From positions 1 through 37,542 of IMG/VR virus record IMGVR_UViG_3300031857_000570: 37,542 bases of DNA, one strand, 5' to 3'. The translations under genes and the position numbers were made by a program. Source of the DNA: a virus. Shown one piece after another: positions 1-6,878 of the stretch. Numbering within the stretch: the first letter of the stretch is position 1; every line of letters starts with the position of its first letter. The notes beneath the pieces were generated by a model. The model was given only the letters and a program-made list of their open reading frames with translations. It was not told the origin of the DNA and ran no database searches.

Positions 1-2
1 TA

Positions 3-956
3 TCTCAAGCAAGACTAGCATTAGCAGCAGTATCAGGAGGAATCGGAACCCGCAGAGTTGGTTCTGCAACTTATGGTTATTGGGGTGGTGGTAGTGGAAC
101 AAGTAATACTCCTGTTTATTCTACTATAGATCGTTTAGATTTCTCTACAGAAACAGTAACAACGCCAACACCTAAGTTATCTCAAGCAAACTATGGATTT
201 GCAGCAACCTCAAGTAGTTCTTATGGATACTTTGGTGGTGGTTATTTAAATTCCACTCCCACAACTTACTCAACCATAGACCGTTTAGATTTCTCTACAG
301 AAACTACATCAGTACCAACACCTAAGTTATCAATATCAAGAACAGCATTATCTGCAACCTCAAGTAGTTCTTATGGTTACTTTGGTGGTGGAGCAATAAA
401 AAATATTTCAACACCTGCATATTGTACTATAGATCGTTTAGATTTCTCAACAGAAACCGTATCAGTACCAACACCTAAGTTATCTCAAGCAAGATTCGGT
501 TTAGCAGCAGTCTCAAGTAATTCTTATGGTTATTTTGGTGGCGGTAATACCTCTTCTTTTGTTTCTACCATAGACCGTTTAGATTTCTCTACAGAAACAG
601 TATCAACACCAACACCTAAGTTATCTCAAGCAAGAGATGGTTTAACAGCAGTCTCAAACAGTTCTTATGGTTACTTTGGTGGTGGTGTTAATGTAACTCC
701 AATTCAAGTTTGCACCATAGATCGTTTAGATTTTTCAACAGAAACTGTATCAACACCAACACCTAAGTTATCTCAAGCAAGAGATAACTTAGCAGCATCC
801 TCAACTAGTTCTTATGGATACTTTGGTGGTGGTGGTACTGATGGAAAATTCTCTACTATAGATCGTTTAGATTTCTCTACAGAAACTGTTACTGTTCCAT
901 CACAAAAACTTACTTTTATAAGAGGATATGTAGCAGCAGTCTCAAACGCAAACTAA
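3..956 (+). CDS. Kelch-like repeat protein, probable fibre or adhesin (5' end outside window)
   Basis: Open in frame from base 3 to the TAA at 954-956, with no start in the window, so the N-terminus is missing. The visible 317 residues are six copies of a 47-51 residue unit: a YGYFGGG segment, a variable loop, then STIDRLDFSTETVS, PTPKLSQAR and an alanine/serine strand. The anchor coding IDRLDF recurs at about 126, 276, 429, 570, 717 and 858, giving spacings of 150, 153, 141, 147 and 141 bp, all multiples of three. The aromatic-Gly-Gly strand and unit length match kelch/galactose-oxidase blades, so a beta-propeller is expected. Variation is concentrated in the loop after FGGG, as in a binding surface. 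Its position before tail genes suggests a virion adhesin. The fold is fairly secure; the role is inferred. Confidence 0.8.
   Translation, partial: SQARLALAAVSGGIGTRRVGSATYGYWGGGSGTSNTPVYSTIDRLDFSTETVTTPTPKLSQANYGFAATSSSSYGYFGGGYLNSTPTTYSTIDRLDFSTETTSVPTPKLSISRTALSATSSSSYGYFGGGAIKNISTPAYCTIDRLDFSTETVSVPTPKLSQARFGLAAVSSNSYGYFGGGNTSSFVSTIDRLDFSTETVSTPTPKLSQARDGLTAVSNSSYGYFGGGVNVTPIQVCTIDRLDFSTETVSTPTPKLSQARDNLAASSTSSYGYFGGGGTDGKFSTIDRLDFSTETVTVPSQKLTFIRGYVAAVSNAN
126..900 (+). repeat. Kelch-blade DNA repeats, 141-153 bp period
   Basis: Six direct, imperfect repeats lie inside the kelch-like gene. The best conserved block is the 15-base core ATAGAYCGTTTAGAT, followed by a second block coding PTPKLSQ. 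All unit lengths are multiples of three, so copy number can change without a frameshift. Confidence 0.8.
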
Positions 957-960
957 ATAA
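953..960 (+). promoter_or_regulatory. T4-type late promoter-like box (CTAAATAA)
   Basis: CTAAATAA overlaps the stop of the kelch-like gene and starts 29 bp before the ATG at 982. The same octamer occurs exactly 29 bp before the ATG at 36439. It differs from the T4 late consensus TATAAATA at the first two and last positions, so it is weaker than the other boxes here. Confidence 0.45.
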
Positions 961-981
961 AACACCTAGATCATTAGTCCT

Positions 982-1641
982 ATGAATGATTTGCTATCTA
1001 ATATTTTAATTCAACCTAAAGTTGTCACAAAAGAAAATTGTAAATATCTGATTGACTTTGCAAACTCTGCCGAACAAGAGCAGATGGGAGTCTTTGATCC
1101 TGATAAAACTAATCTCACAAAACAATCAGAACATAAGGTAGATAAAACATCAAGAGATGTTAAATGTGCTGATATCACTCCAATTCTTCCTCAAGTTCAC
1201 GACTTGATGGCAAACATTATTGATCACGTTATCAATCCTTTTTATAACTTTAAGATTCGTGATAGTGAAATGCCACAACTTCTTTATTATCAAAAAGGAG
1301 GGCACTATAAACCTCACTATGATGCAGAAGCACTTTGGACAAATCCTGATGGAACAACTATGTGGAAAAAGAGTGTAGATCGTGATCTTTCTACAGTTCT
1401 TTTTTTAAATGATGATTTTGAAGGTGGTTATTTTTCTTTTCCGGATTTAAGAATTAAGATCAAACCAGAACCAGGGCTTCTTGTTTGTTTTCCATCCTCC
1501 AGATACTATAAACATTGTGTAGAACCAGTTATTTCGGGACATCGTTATACACTTGTAACCTGGATGCGAGTGCAGGGATTTAAGACAAAAGAAGAACAAG
1601 ATAGAGAGATTGAAAAGAAATATGGAATCAAGGTTCCATAA
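982..1641 (+). CDS. 2OG-Fe(II) oxygenase, prolyl 4-hydroxylase type
   Basis: This 219-aa protein has the P4Hc double-stranded beta-helix signature. The Fe(II) ligands are H112 and D114 in GHYKPHYDAE and H178 in YYKHCVEP. The 2-oxoglutarate-binding basic residue is R188 in GHRYTLVTWM. The FLNDDFEGGYFSFP segment (141-154) is also typical of the family, and the length matches stand-alone P4H domains. The family hydroxylates a protein side chain using O2 and 2-oxoglutarate in the cytoplasm. The gene lies between the kelch-like protein and a tail-assembly chaperone, so a virion protein is a plausible substrate. The nearby collagen-like fibres are poor classical substrates because their Y positions are almost always Gln, not Pro. 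The family is confident; the substrate is unknown. Confidence 0.9.
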   Translation: MNDLLSNILIQPKVVTKENCKYLIDFANSAEQEQMGVFDPDKTNLTKQSEHKVDKTSRDVKCADITPILPQVHDLMANIIDHVINPFYNFKIRDSEMPQLLYYQKGGHYKPHYDAEALWTNPDGTTMWKKSVDRDLSTVLFLNDDFEGGYFSFPDLRIKIKPEPGLLVCFPSSRYYKHCVEPVISGHRYTLVTWMRVQGFKTKEEQDREIEKKYGIKVP

Positions 1642-1644
1642 ATA
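1637..1644 (+). promoter_or_regulatory. Late promoter-like box (CATAAATA)
   Basis: CATAAATA spans the end of the oxygenase gene and lies 34 bp before the ATG at 1671. It matches the T4 late consensus TATAAATA at seven of eight positions. Its placement suggests separate late transcription of the chaperone-like gene. Confidence 0.6.
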
Positions 1645-1670
1645 ACAAGAAAGTATTTTAGAACATAACA

Positions 1671-2216
1671 ATGACTCAACTTGTAAAACATTACTTGGTT
1701 GATAGGGACAATACAAGCGTTTTTGCAACAACTCTTGAGCAATTCTCAAGACCTATGTTTGGAACGATGAGTCCAAATATTGAGGGTCTTGAAGGAGTTT
1801 ATACTCTGACTGATGCAAATGGAATTCAATATTTTCTTGCAAACTGCCCAGATACAACTACTATTAATGAAGTAGAAGGTTTAGAAGTTCTTACTCAATC
1901 AGAATGGGATGCAGAGATTGCTGCTTATGATGCAAGACAAGAAGCAAAACGTTGGGAATTTATTCGTAAATATAGAGATCAACTTCTTGCACAAACAGAT
2001 TGGATTGTAATCAAAGCAAAAGAGCAAGGAACTAATCTTGCTACTGATTTTAAAGATTGGAGACAATCTCTCCGCGATCTTCCTGCTTCTGCAACTTTTC
2101 CACTTGAACTTCCTTCTGCACCTAATGGAGTATCAGTAGATCAATCAATATATAATGCTTATGTTGCAGAACTGAGAAGTATTCCTATGATTAACGACCC
2201 ATTGCCACCTGTATAG
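1671..2216 (+). CDS. Putative phage tail assembly chaperone-like protein
   Basis: This 181-aa protein has a C-terminal half with the pattern RDQLLAQTDWIVIKAKEQG (about 102-120), then DWRQSLRDLPASA, ending in LPSAP. It resembles the R.LLA.TDW....W..YRQ.LRDLP signature of tail-assembly chaperone proteins (PF16778-like) found beside phage tail-fibre genes. The N-terminal half contains a YTLTDANGIQYFLA strand pair and is otherwise unassigned. The expected role is help with fibre or tail-tip folding or attachment. A late-type box lies 34 bp upstream. The last 26 bp overlap the convergent minus-strand oxygenase gene. The family call rests on the motif alone. Confidence 0.65.
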   Translation: MTQLVKHYLVDRDNTSVFATTLEQFSRPMFGTMSPNIEGLEGVYTLTDANGIQYFLANCPDTTTINEVEGLEVLTQSEWDAEIAAYDARQEAKRWEFIRKYRDQLLAQTDWIVIKAKEQGTNLATDFKDWRQSLRDLPASATFPLELPSAPNGVSVDQSIYNAYVAELRSIPMINDPLPPV

Positions 2217-2802
2217 TAGGTTGAGTCATATTCAATAATTGATAACACTTATCACTGCGGTCAAATGCATAATCTGCATATTGACCCCCTTTTCTTACAA
2301 AGTGTAAAAATAACTGCATAAAACGATCATTTTTGTGAGTTCTTAAAGGACTTCTCCAGTGCTCTACTTCAGTTCCAAGATAAGCAACTCCGTGTCCTAC
2401 AGGTGTTACAACTGCACGATTTTTTCCCGTCTTATCTTTGAGTTTGATAGGCCAAGCAGCATCACCACAAATATTCATAGTGACTGATATTTCACAAGAA
2501 GGGCGATCAGTATGACAGTTCATCCATCCACCTTTATGATAAGTTGTAGAGAACCAATAAGTAGGTAAAAGTTCTTCTCCAACTAATTTCTCAAGAATTG
2601 GTTTGACTCTCCACATAATATAAGTACAAGTTGGTGGAGCATAACAAGTTAATACTTTTCCTCTTTCTGGATCCCAATGACCTTTAAGATTTCCAAGTTC
2701 TCTTACTGCACCACATAAATTTTTATATTTAATCTCTAATGCTTCTTCTGGGGTGATAATTTCGGGAAGATAGTACCAACCTTTTTTAAGAAATTCACTC
2801 AT
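2191..2802 (-). CDS. 2OG-Fe(II) oxygenase-like protein
   Basis: This 203-aa protein is the only gene on the minus strand. It starts at base 2802 and runs leftward, overlapping the end of the 1671-2216 gene by 26 bp. Probable Fe(II) ligands are H97 and D99 in NCHTDRPSCEISVTMNI and H148 in VEHWRSPL. R160 in NDRFMQLFLHFV is the likely 2-oxoglutarate anchor, 12 residues after the distal histidine as in the superfamily. The aromatic-rich middle (TYWFSTTYHKGGW) may line the active site. It differs clearly from the oxygenase at 982, so the two probably act on different substrates. Separate, divergent transcription suggests regulation apart from the late fibre operon. Confidence 0.75.
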   Translation of the reverse strand: MSEFLKKGWYYLPEIITPEEALEIKYKNLCGAVRELGNLKGHWDPERGKVLTCYAPPTCTYIMWRVKPILEKLVGEELLPTYWFSTTYHKGGWMNCHTDRPSCEISVTMNICGDAAWPIKLKDKTGKNRAVVTPVGHGVAYLGTEVEHWRSPLRTHKNDRFMQLFLHFVRKGGQYADYAFDRSDKCYQLLNMTQPTIQVAMGR

Positions 2803-2826
2803 ATTTTTTATTATTCTATAGTATGT

Positions 2827-2832
2827 ATTATA
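2827..2832 (-). promoter_or_regulatory. Possible -10 box for the minus-strand oxygenase
   Basis: Read on the minus strand, this is TATAAT, starting about 30 bp before the ATG at 2802. No convincing -35 is visible, so the call is weak. The same short interval carries the plus-strand late box at 2834-2841. Confidence 0.3.
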
Positions 2833-2833
2833 T

Positions 2834-2841
2834 CATAAATA
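2834..2841 (+). promoter_or_regulatory. Late promoter-like box (CATAAATA)
   Basis: CATAAATA, followed by C, lies 26 bp before the ATG at 2860 in the divergent intergenic gap. It is the best candidate for driving the fibre genes that follow on the plus strand. Confidence 0.65.
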
Positions 2842-2859
2842 CTTTAAACCTTTTAAAAG

Positions 2860-3186
2860 ATGGCAGTTCCCGCAGTTAATATAACAATTGATCAAGGTGC
2901 TGATTATGAGGAAGTATTTACTGTAACAAATCCAGACGGTTCTCCATTGGACTTGTTGGGATATTCCTGTGAAGCAACTCTTGCAAAATTTCCTGGTGCT
3001 AATGTTACAACATCGTTTGGAGTTGGAATTGTGACTTCTGCTGGTCAAGTTGTTGTTTCAATTGCAAATACAGTTACTGACCAGTTAAAACCAGGAAGAT
3101 ATTATTATAATATTTTTACTATTTCCAATACCTCAAAGAGAAAAAAAATCATTGAAGGAAATGCTTTAGTTCAACCCTCAGCATAA
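2860..3186 (+). CDS. Small structural protein, probable baseplate/fibre-associated beta domain
   Basis: This 108-aa protein reads as an all-beta domain. It begins AVNITIDQGADYEEVFTV, continues with NPDGSPLDLLGYSCEATLAK, and ends with a GRYYYNIFTISNTSKRKKI strand pair and EGNALVQPS. The pattern (dQGaD...F.v...dG.p.dL.Gy...a.i.k) resembles the N-terminal domain of baseplate upper proteins and small virion proteins of marine T4-like phages. There is no signal peptide or membrane segment. It follows a late-type box and sits 5 bp before the giant collagen-like fibre, so it may be a connector for that fibre. Structural role likely; exact position in the virion unknown. Confidence 0.6.
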   Translation: MAVPAVNITIDQGADYEEVFTVTNPDGSPLDLLGYSCEATLAKFPGANVTTSFGVGIVTSAGQVVVSIANTVTDQLKPGRYYYNIFTISNTSKRKKIIEGNALVQPSA

Positions 3187-3191
3187 GTTAA

Positions 3192-6100
3192 ATGCCTGTA
3201 TCATTAGGAAGTACTTCACATAAAGTAACAGTTGGTTACTCACCTACACTCAAAATAGCACAGGCTGCAGCAAGTCTTCAGGGAGCTCAAGGAACTCAGG
3301 GACCATTAAGTGACTTCCAAGGAACACAAGGTCCCCAAGGAACGCAAGGACTTCAAGGAAGACAAGGTACGCAAGGTCTTTCCAATCAGGGTGTTCAAGG
3401 ATCAAACGGTATTCAAGGACTGCAAGGTACTCAAGGAAGACAAGGTACTCAAGGAAGACAAGGTACTCAAGGTACTCAAGGACTTCAAGGTCTTCAAGGA
3501 CTTCAAGGTCTTCAAGGTCTTCAAGGACTTTCTAATCAAGGTGTTCAAGGACTTCAGGGTCTTCAGGGAAATCAAGGAAGACAAGGAACTCAAGGAAGAC
3601 AAGGACTTCAAGGCAATCAAGGACTTCAAGGCAATCAAGGACTTCAAGGACTTCAAGGTAATCAAGGAGTTCAGGGTCTCCAGGGTCTTCAGGGAAATCA
3701 AGGAAGACAAGGAACTCAAGGAAGGCAAGGTACGCAAGGTCTTCAAGGACTTCAAGGAATTCAAGGTAATCAAGGAGTTCAGGGTCTCCAGGGTCTTCAG
3801 GGAAATCAAGGAAGACAAGGAACTCAAGGAAGGCAAGGTACGCAAGGTCTTCAAGGACTTCAAGGAATTCAAGGTAATCAAGGAGTTCAGGGTCTTCAAG
3901 GAACTCAAGGTAATCAAGGTAATCAAGGTAATCAAGGAACACAAGGTCTTCAGGGGAGACAAGGTGCTCAAGGAACGCAAGGACTTCAAGGACTTCAAGG
4001 TTCTCAAGGTCTTCAAGGTTCTCAAGGTGCCCAAGGTCTTCAAGGACTTCAAGGTCTTCAAGGCACTCAAGGAAGACAAGGTGCTCAAGGTTTACAAGGT
4101 GTTCAAGGTTTACAAGGACTTCAAGGTTTAAGCAATCAAGGAGTTCAAGGTACTCAAGGAATACAAGGTACTCAAGGAAGACAAGGTACTCAAGGAAGAC
4201 AAGGTACTCAAGGATTACAGGGTACTCAAGGTATTCAAGGTTCTCAAGGACTTCAGGGTCTTCAGGGTGTTCAGGGACAAAGAGGAATACAGGGTAGAGA
4301 AGGATCTCAAGGATCTCAAGGACTTCAAGGACTTCAAGGTCTCTCCAATCAAGGTCTTCAGGGTCTTCAAGGAGAAAGAGGTTCTCAAGGAAGACAAGGT
4401 ACTCAAGGATTACAGGGTACTCAAGGTATTCAAGGTTCTCAAGGACTTCAGGGTTTAAGTAATCAAGGTGTACAAGGACTTCAAGGACTTCAAGGAAATT
4501 TTGGTCTTCAAGGTCTTCAGGGTCCAGTAGGTACTTCAATCAATATCGTTGGAAGTCTTGCATTAACACCAGGAAATGAACAAACAGAATTAAATAACCC
4601 AAGCAATTCTTGGTATCCACCAAATTCTGGCGAGTCTGTTATTGATACAAACACAGGAAATCTGTGGATTTACGATGGCAACACCAGTCTTTGGGTAAAT
4701 GTTGGAAATATTAGAGGACCTCAAGGTCTTCAAGGTCTTCAAGGTCTTCAAGGTCTTCAAGGATCTCAAGGTCTTCAAGGATCTCAAGGTCTTCAAGGAT
4801 CTCAAGGTCTTCAAGGACAACAAGGTGGAGATCTTGGACCAATTGTTGCAAATGTTCTTTATGTTACAGAAAATGGATCAGACTCAAACTCAGGACTCCG
4901 ACTTGGAGACGCAAAACGAACAATTGGAGCAGCTCTCACAGCAGCAACAACAGGAACAACTATTAAAGTTAGTTCTGGATCTTATGTAGAAAATAATCCA
5001 CTATCAGTACCAAAACAAGTTTCTATTGTTGGTGATAGTTTAAGAGAAGTGTCAGTGTCTCCGCAGAATGCAAATGAAGATTTATTCTATGTTTTAGAAG
5101 GTAATTATATTGCAGAAATGTCCTTTACTGGATCTTTGAATTCTGGAAAAGCAATTTTTGCATTCAATCCAAATCAAGTTGGATATACAAGTCAGTCCCC
5201 ATATATTCAAAACTGTACTAACTTTATTCCAAATAGTATTGGATTAAAGATTGATGGATCAAAAGCAATCGGACCATTAAAGTCTATGGTTCTTGATAGT
5301 TACACTCAATACAATCAGGGTGGTATTGGATGTTCGATTACCAACGAAGGTTATGCTCAGTTGGTTTCGATGTTCACGATTTGTAATGATGCTGCTGTTT
5401 ATTGTGGATCTGGTTCGGCTTGCGATTTAACAAACTCAAACTCTTCTTTTGGAAACTATGCTTTAGTTGCTGATGGAATAGGTCCACGCAAATATACTGG
5501 AATTATTACAGCATCTGCATCGGAAAATGCGGATACATTTGTTCTAGATCTAAATGTTCCAACATTAAATGTAACTGCTGCAGATTATGATAATGTAACT
5601 GGATTAACAACTATTACAGTAGGTTCAAATCATAACTTTAATGTTGGAATGGGAGTTTCAATTGTTGGACTTGCATTTACTTGTTCCTCTGGACCAGGAA
5701 TTGTAACTTATCCATCAGGAAATAAAGGATATGTTTTTGAAGTTGCTGGTGTTCCTTCATCAACTTCTTTTGAAGTCTACGTTGGTGTTTCTACCTTACA
5801 ACACACATATCAATCTGGTGGAACAGTTAATATAAATGTATCAAGACCTTTTGATGGCCAAGTAATTTATTTTGATACTCTTTATTATACCGTTGGAAGT
5901 GTAACTGTAAGTTCTGGAGGAACAGGATATACGACAAATGCAGATGTAACAATTGGAAATCCTTCAACTCCTTGGGGTATTCCTGCAACTGCTGTAGCGG
6001 AAGTCAAGAATGGATCAATTGTAAACATTGAAATGATTTCAAATGGAAGAGGATATACTTCTATACCAACAGTTACATTTAGTACTCCTGATGTGGGAAT

Positions 6101-6533
6101 AAATACAGCAATAGGGACTGCAAATTTTGTTCCAACTTATTATGTAATTTCAAGTTCTACTCCTGTTTCTGCAGGAATTTGCACTATTACAATTACAGAT
6201 AATGTACCTTATGCAGTGGGAGTGGGTACTACGGTTCCTTTCTTTAAGCAAAGTCGTGTATTAGCATCTGGTCATTCTCTTGAATATATTGGTTCTGGAA
6301 TTAATATTGCAACTGCTCTTCCTCAAAATGGGGGTGTTCCTATTCAAGCAAATGAAACTGATTCAAGAAATGGTGGATTGGTTGTTTATACAAGCACGGA
6401 TCATTCTGGAAACTTTAGAATTGGTGATGGTGTTGTGATTAACCAGCAAACTGGAACGATTAGTGGAAGATTTTATTCTAAGAGTTTATTCTCAACAATG
6501 ACACCATTTATTCTTGCATTAGGAGGAGATTAA
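3192..6533 (+). CDS. Giant collagen-like tail fibre/structural protein with beta-helix C-terminus
   Basis: This protein is 1113 aa. After about 28 residues comes a long Gly-X-Gln collagen-like rod (about 29-450), broken at intervals by GLSNQG. A folded spacer (about 452-507) and a short second GLQ/GSQ rod (about 508-546) follow. The C-terminus begins VLYVTENGSDSNSG, then TIGAALTAATTGTTIKVSSG, a DUF1565/pectate-lyase-like parallel beta-helix opening. It later has GYT modules (SSGGTGYTT, SNGRGYTSIPTVTF), and the chain ends FILALGGD. Collagen-like rods with Q in the Y position are known in phage fibres and can trimerise. The expected role is a trimeric adhesin shaft plus receptor-binding head. 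It is 4 bp upstream of the next small gene, whose Shine-Dalgarno lies in its last codons. Confidence 0.8.
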   Translation: MPVSLGSTSHKVTVGYSPTLKIAQAAASLQGAQGTQGPLSDFQGTQGPQGTQGLQGRQGTQGLSNQGVQGSNGIQGLQGTQGRQGTQGRQGTQGTQGLQGLQGLQGLQGLQGLSNQGVQGLQGLQGNQGRQGTQGRQGLQGNQGLQGNQGLQGLQGNQGVQGLQGLQGNQGRQGTQGRQGTQGLQGLQGIQGNQGVQGLQGLQGNQGRQGTQGRQGTQGLQGLQGIQGNQGVQGLQGTQGNQGNQGNQGTQGLQGRQGAQGTQGLQGLQGSQGLQGSQGAQGLQGLQGLQGTQGRQGAQGLQGVQGLQGLQGLSNQGVQGTQGIQGTQGRQGTQGRQGTQGLQGTQGIQGSQGLQGLQGVQGQRGIQGREGSQGSQGLQGLQGLSNQGLQGLQGERGSQGRQGTQGLQGTQGIQGSQGLQGLSNQGVQGLQGLQGNFGLQGLQGPVGTSINIVGSLALTPGNEQTELNNPSNSWYPPNSGESVIDTNTGNLWIYDGNTSLWVNVGNIRGPQGLQGLQGLQGLQGSQGLQGSQGLQGSQGLQGQQGGDLGPIVANVLYVTENGSDSNSGLRLGDAKRTIGAALTAATTGTTIKVSSGSYVENNPLSVPKQVSIVGDSLREVSVSPQNANEDLFYVLEGNYIAEMSFTGSLNSGKAIFAFNPNQVGYTSQSPYIQNCTNFIPNSIGLKIDGSKAIGPLKSMVLDSYTQYNQGGIGCSITNEGYAQLVSMFTICNDAAVYCGSGSACDLTNSNSSFGNYALVADGIGPRKYTGIITASASENADTFVLDLNVPTLNVTAADYDNVTGLTTITVGSNHNFNVGMGVSIVGLAFTCSSGPGIVTYPSGNKGYVFEVAGVPSSTSFEVYVGVSTLQHTYQSGGTVNINVSRPFDGQVIYFDTLYYTVGSVTVSSGGTGYTTNADVTIGNPSTPWGIPATAVAEVKNGSIVNIEMISNGRGYTSIPTVTFSTPDVGINTAIGTANFVPTYYVISSSTPVSAGICTITITDNVPYAVGVGTTVPFFKQSRVLASGHSLEYIGSGINIATALPQNGGVPIQANETDSRNGGLVVYTSTDHSGNFRIGDGVVINQQTGTISGRFYSKSLFSTMTPFILALGGD
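3276..4530 (+). repeat. Collagen-like Gly-X-Gln DNA repeat tract
   Basis: A 9-bp based tandem array (GGN NNN CAA/CAG codons; commonest words are GGTCTTCAA, GGACTTCAA and GGTACTCAA) codes the Gly-X-Gln rod. Leu, Thr, Arg, Asn, Val, Ser, Ala and Ile alternate at X. The GLSNQG motif breaks the triplet register several times. The lack of stop-forming words keeps several other frames open, which creates long spurious open frames on both strands. Confidence 0.9.
3666..3881 (+). repeat. Perfect 108-bp tandem duplication within the collagen tract
   Basis: Bases 3666-3773 and 3774-3881 are identical by direct reading, and a third copy begins at 3882 before diverging. Each unit codes twelve Gly-X-Gln triplets (36 residues). 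Perfect identity, including silent positions, points to a recent duplication. Confidence 0.85.
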
Positions 6534-6537
6534 AAAA

Positions 6538-6867
6538 ATGGCATTAGCACTTAATGTATTCCAAACAGTTACAGCGGTAGTACCAGCATCACCAACGGTT
6601 GTTTATACCGCACCTGTTGGATATACAGGTGTCGTTCTTCTAGCACAAGTTGCAAATATTGGTGCAAATTCGCAAGATGTTTCATTAGTTCATCGTAGAA
6701 GTTCAACTGATACTGAAATGCTTAAGAATTTTCCAATTTCCGCGAGTGACACTGCAAATCTTCTTGCGGGAAAATTGGTATTAGAGAGTGGAGATAGATT
6801 AGTATTATCAGGCAGTAATGCCACTGATTTGAAATTTATTGCAAGTATTTTAGAAACACTTAACTAA
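6538..6867 (+). CDS. Small virion structural protein (unassigned)
   Basis: This 109-aa all-beta protein has ATG after an AGGAGGA ribosome-binding site in the end of the preceding fibre gene. The chain runs ALALNVFQTVTAVVP, VVYTAPVGYTGVVLLAQVAN, a SLVHRRSSTDTEMLKNFPIS segment, and ends LVLESGDRLVLSGSNA then KFIASILETLN. The alternation of hydrophobic strands and a 'l.sGD.l.lsgs' turn is like small capsid- or fibre-decorating proteins of marine T4-like phages. No enzyme motif, signal peptide or membrane segment is visible. It lies between two giant collagen-like fibre genes, so a role as connector or tip subunit is plausible. Function not established. Confidence 0.6.
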   Translation: MALALNVFQTVTAVVPASPTVVYTAPVGYTGVVLLAQVANIGANSQDVSLVHRRSSTDTEMLKNFPISASDTANLLAGKLVLESGDRLVLSGSNATDLKFIASILETLN

Positions 6868-6878
6868 TATAACGTCAA

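Noticed and set aside
3310-4539. Long open frames on both strands across the collagen tract (for example 3310-4131 plus, 3532-4539 minus)
   Set aside because: They read as low-complexity KVFKDFK or LKTLKSL strings produced by the repeat words lacking stops in other frames. They have no ribosome-binding sites and overlap the clear Gly-X-Gln frame. The same applies to shadow frames at 7123-8313, 16051-17070 and 17741-18094.
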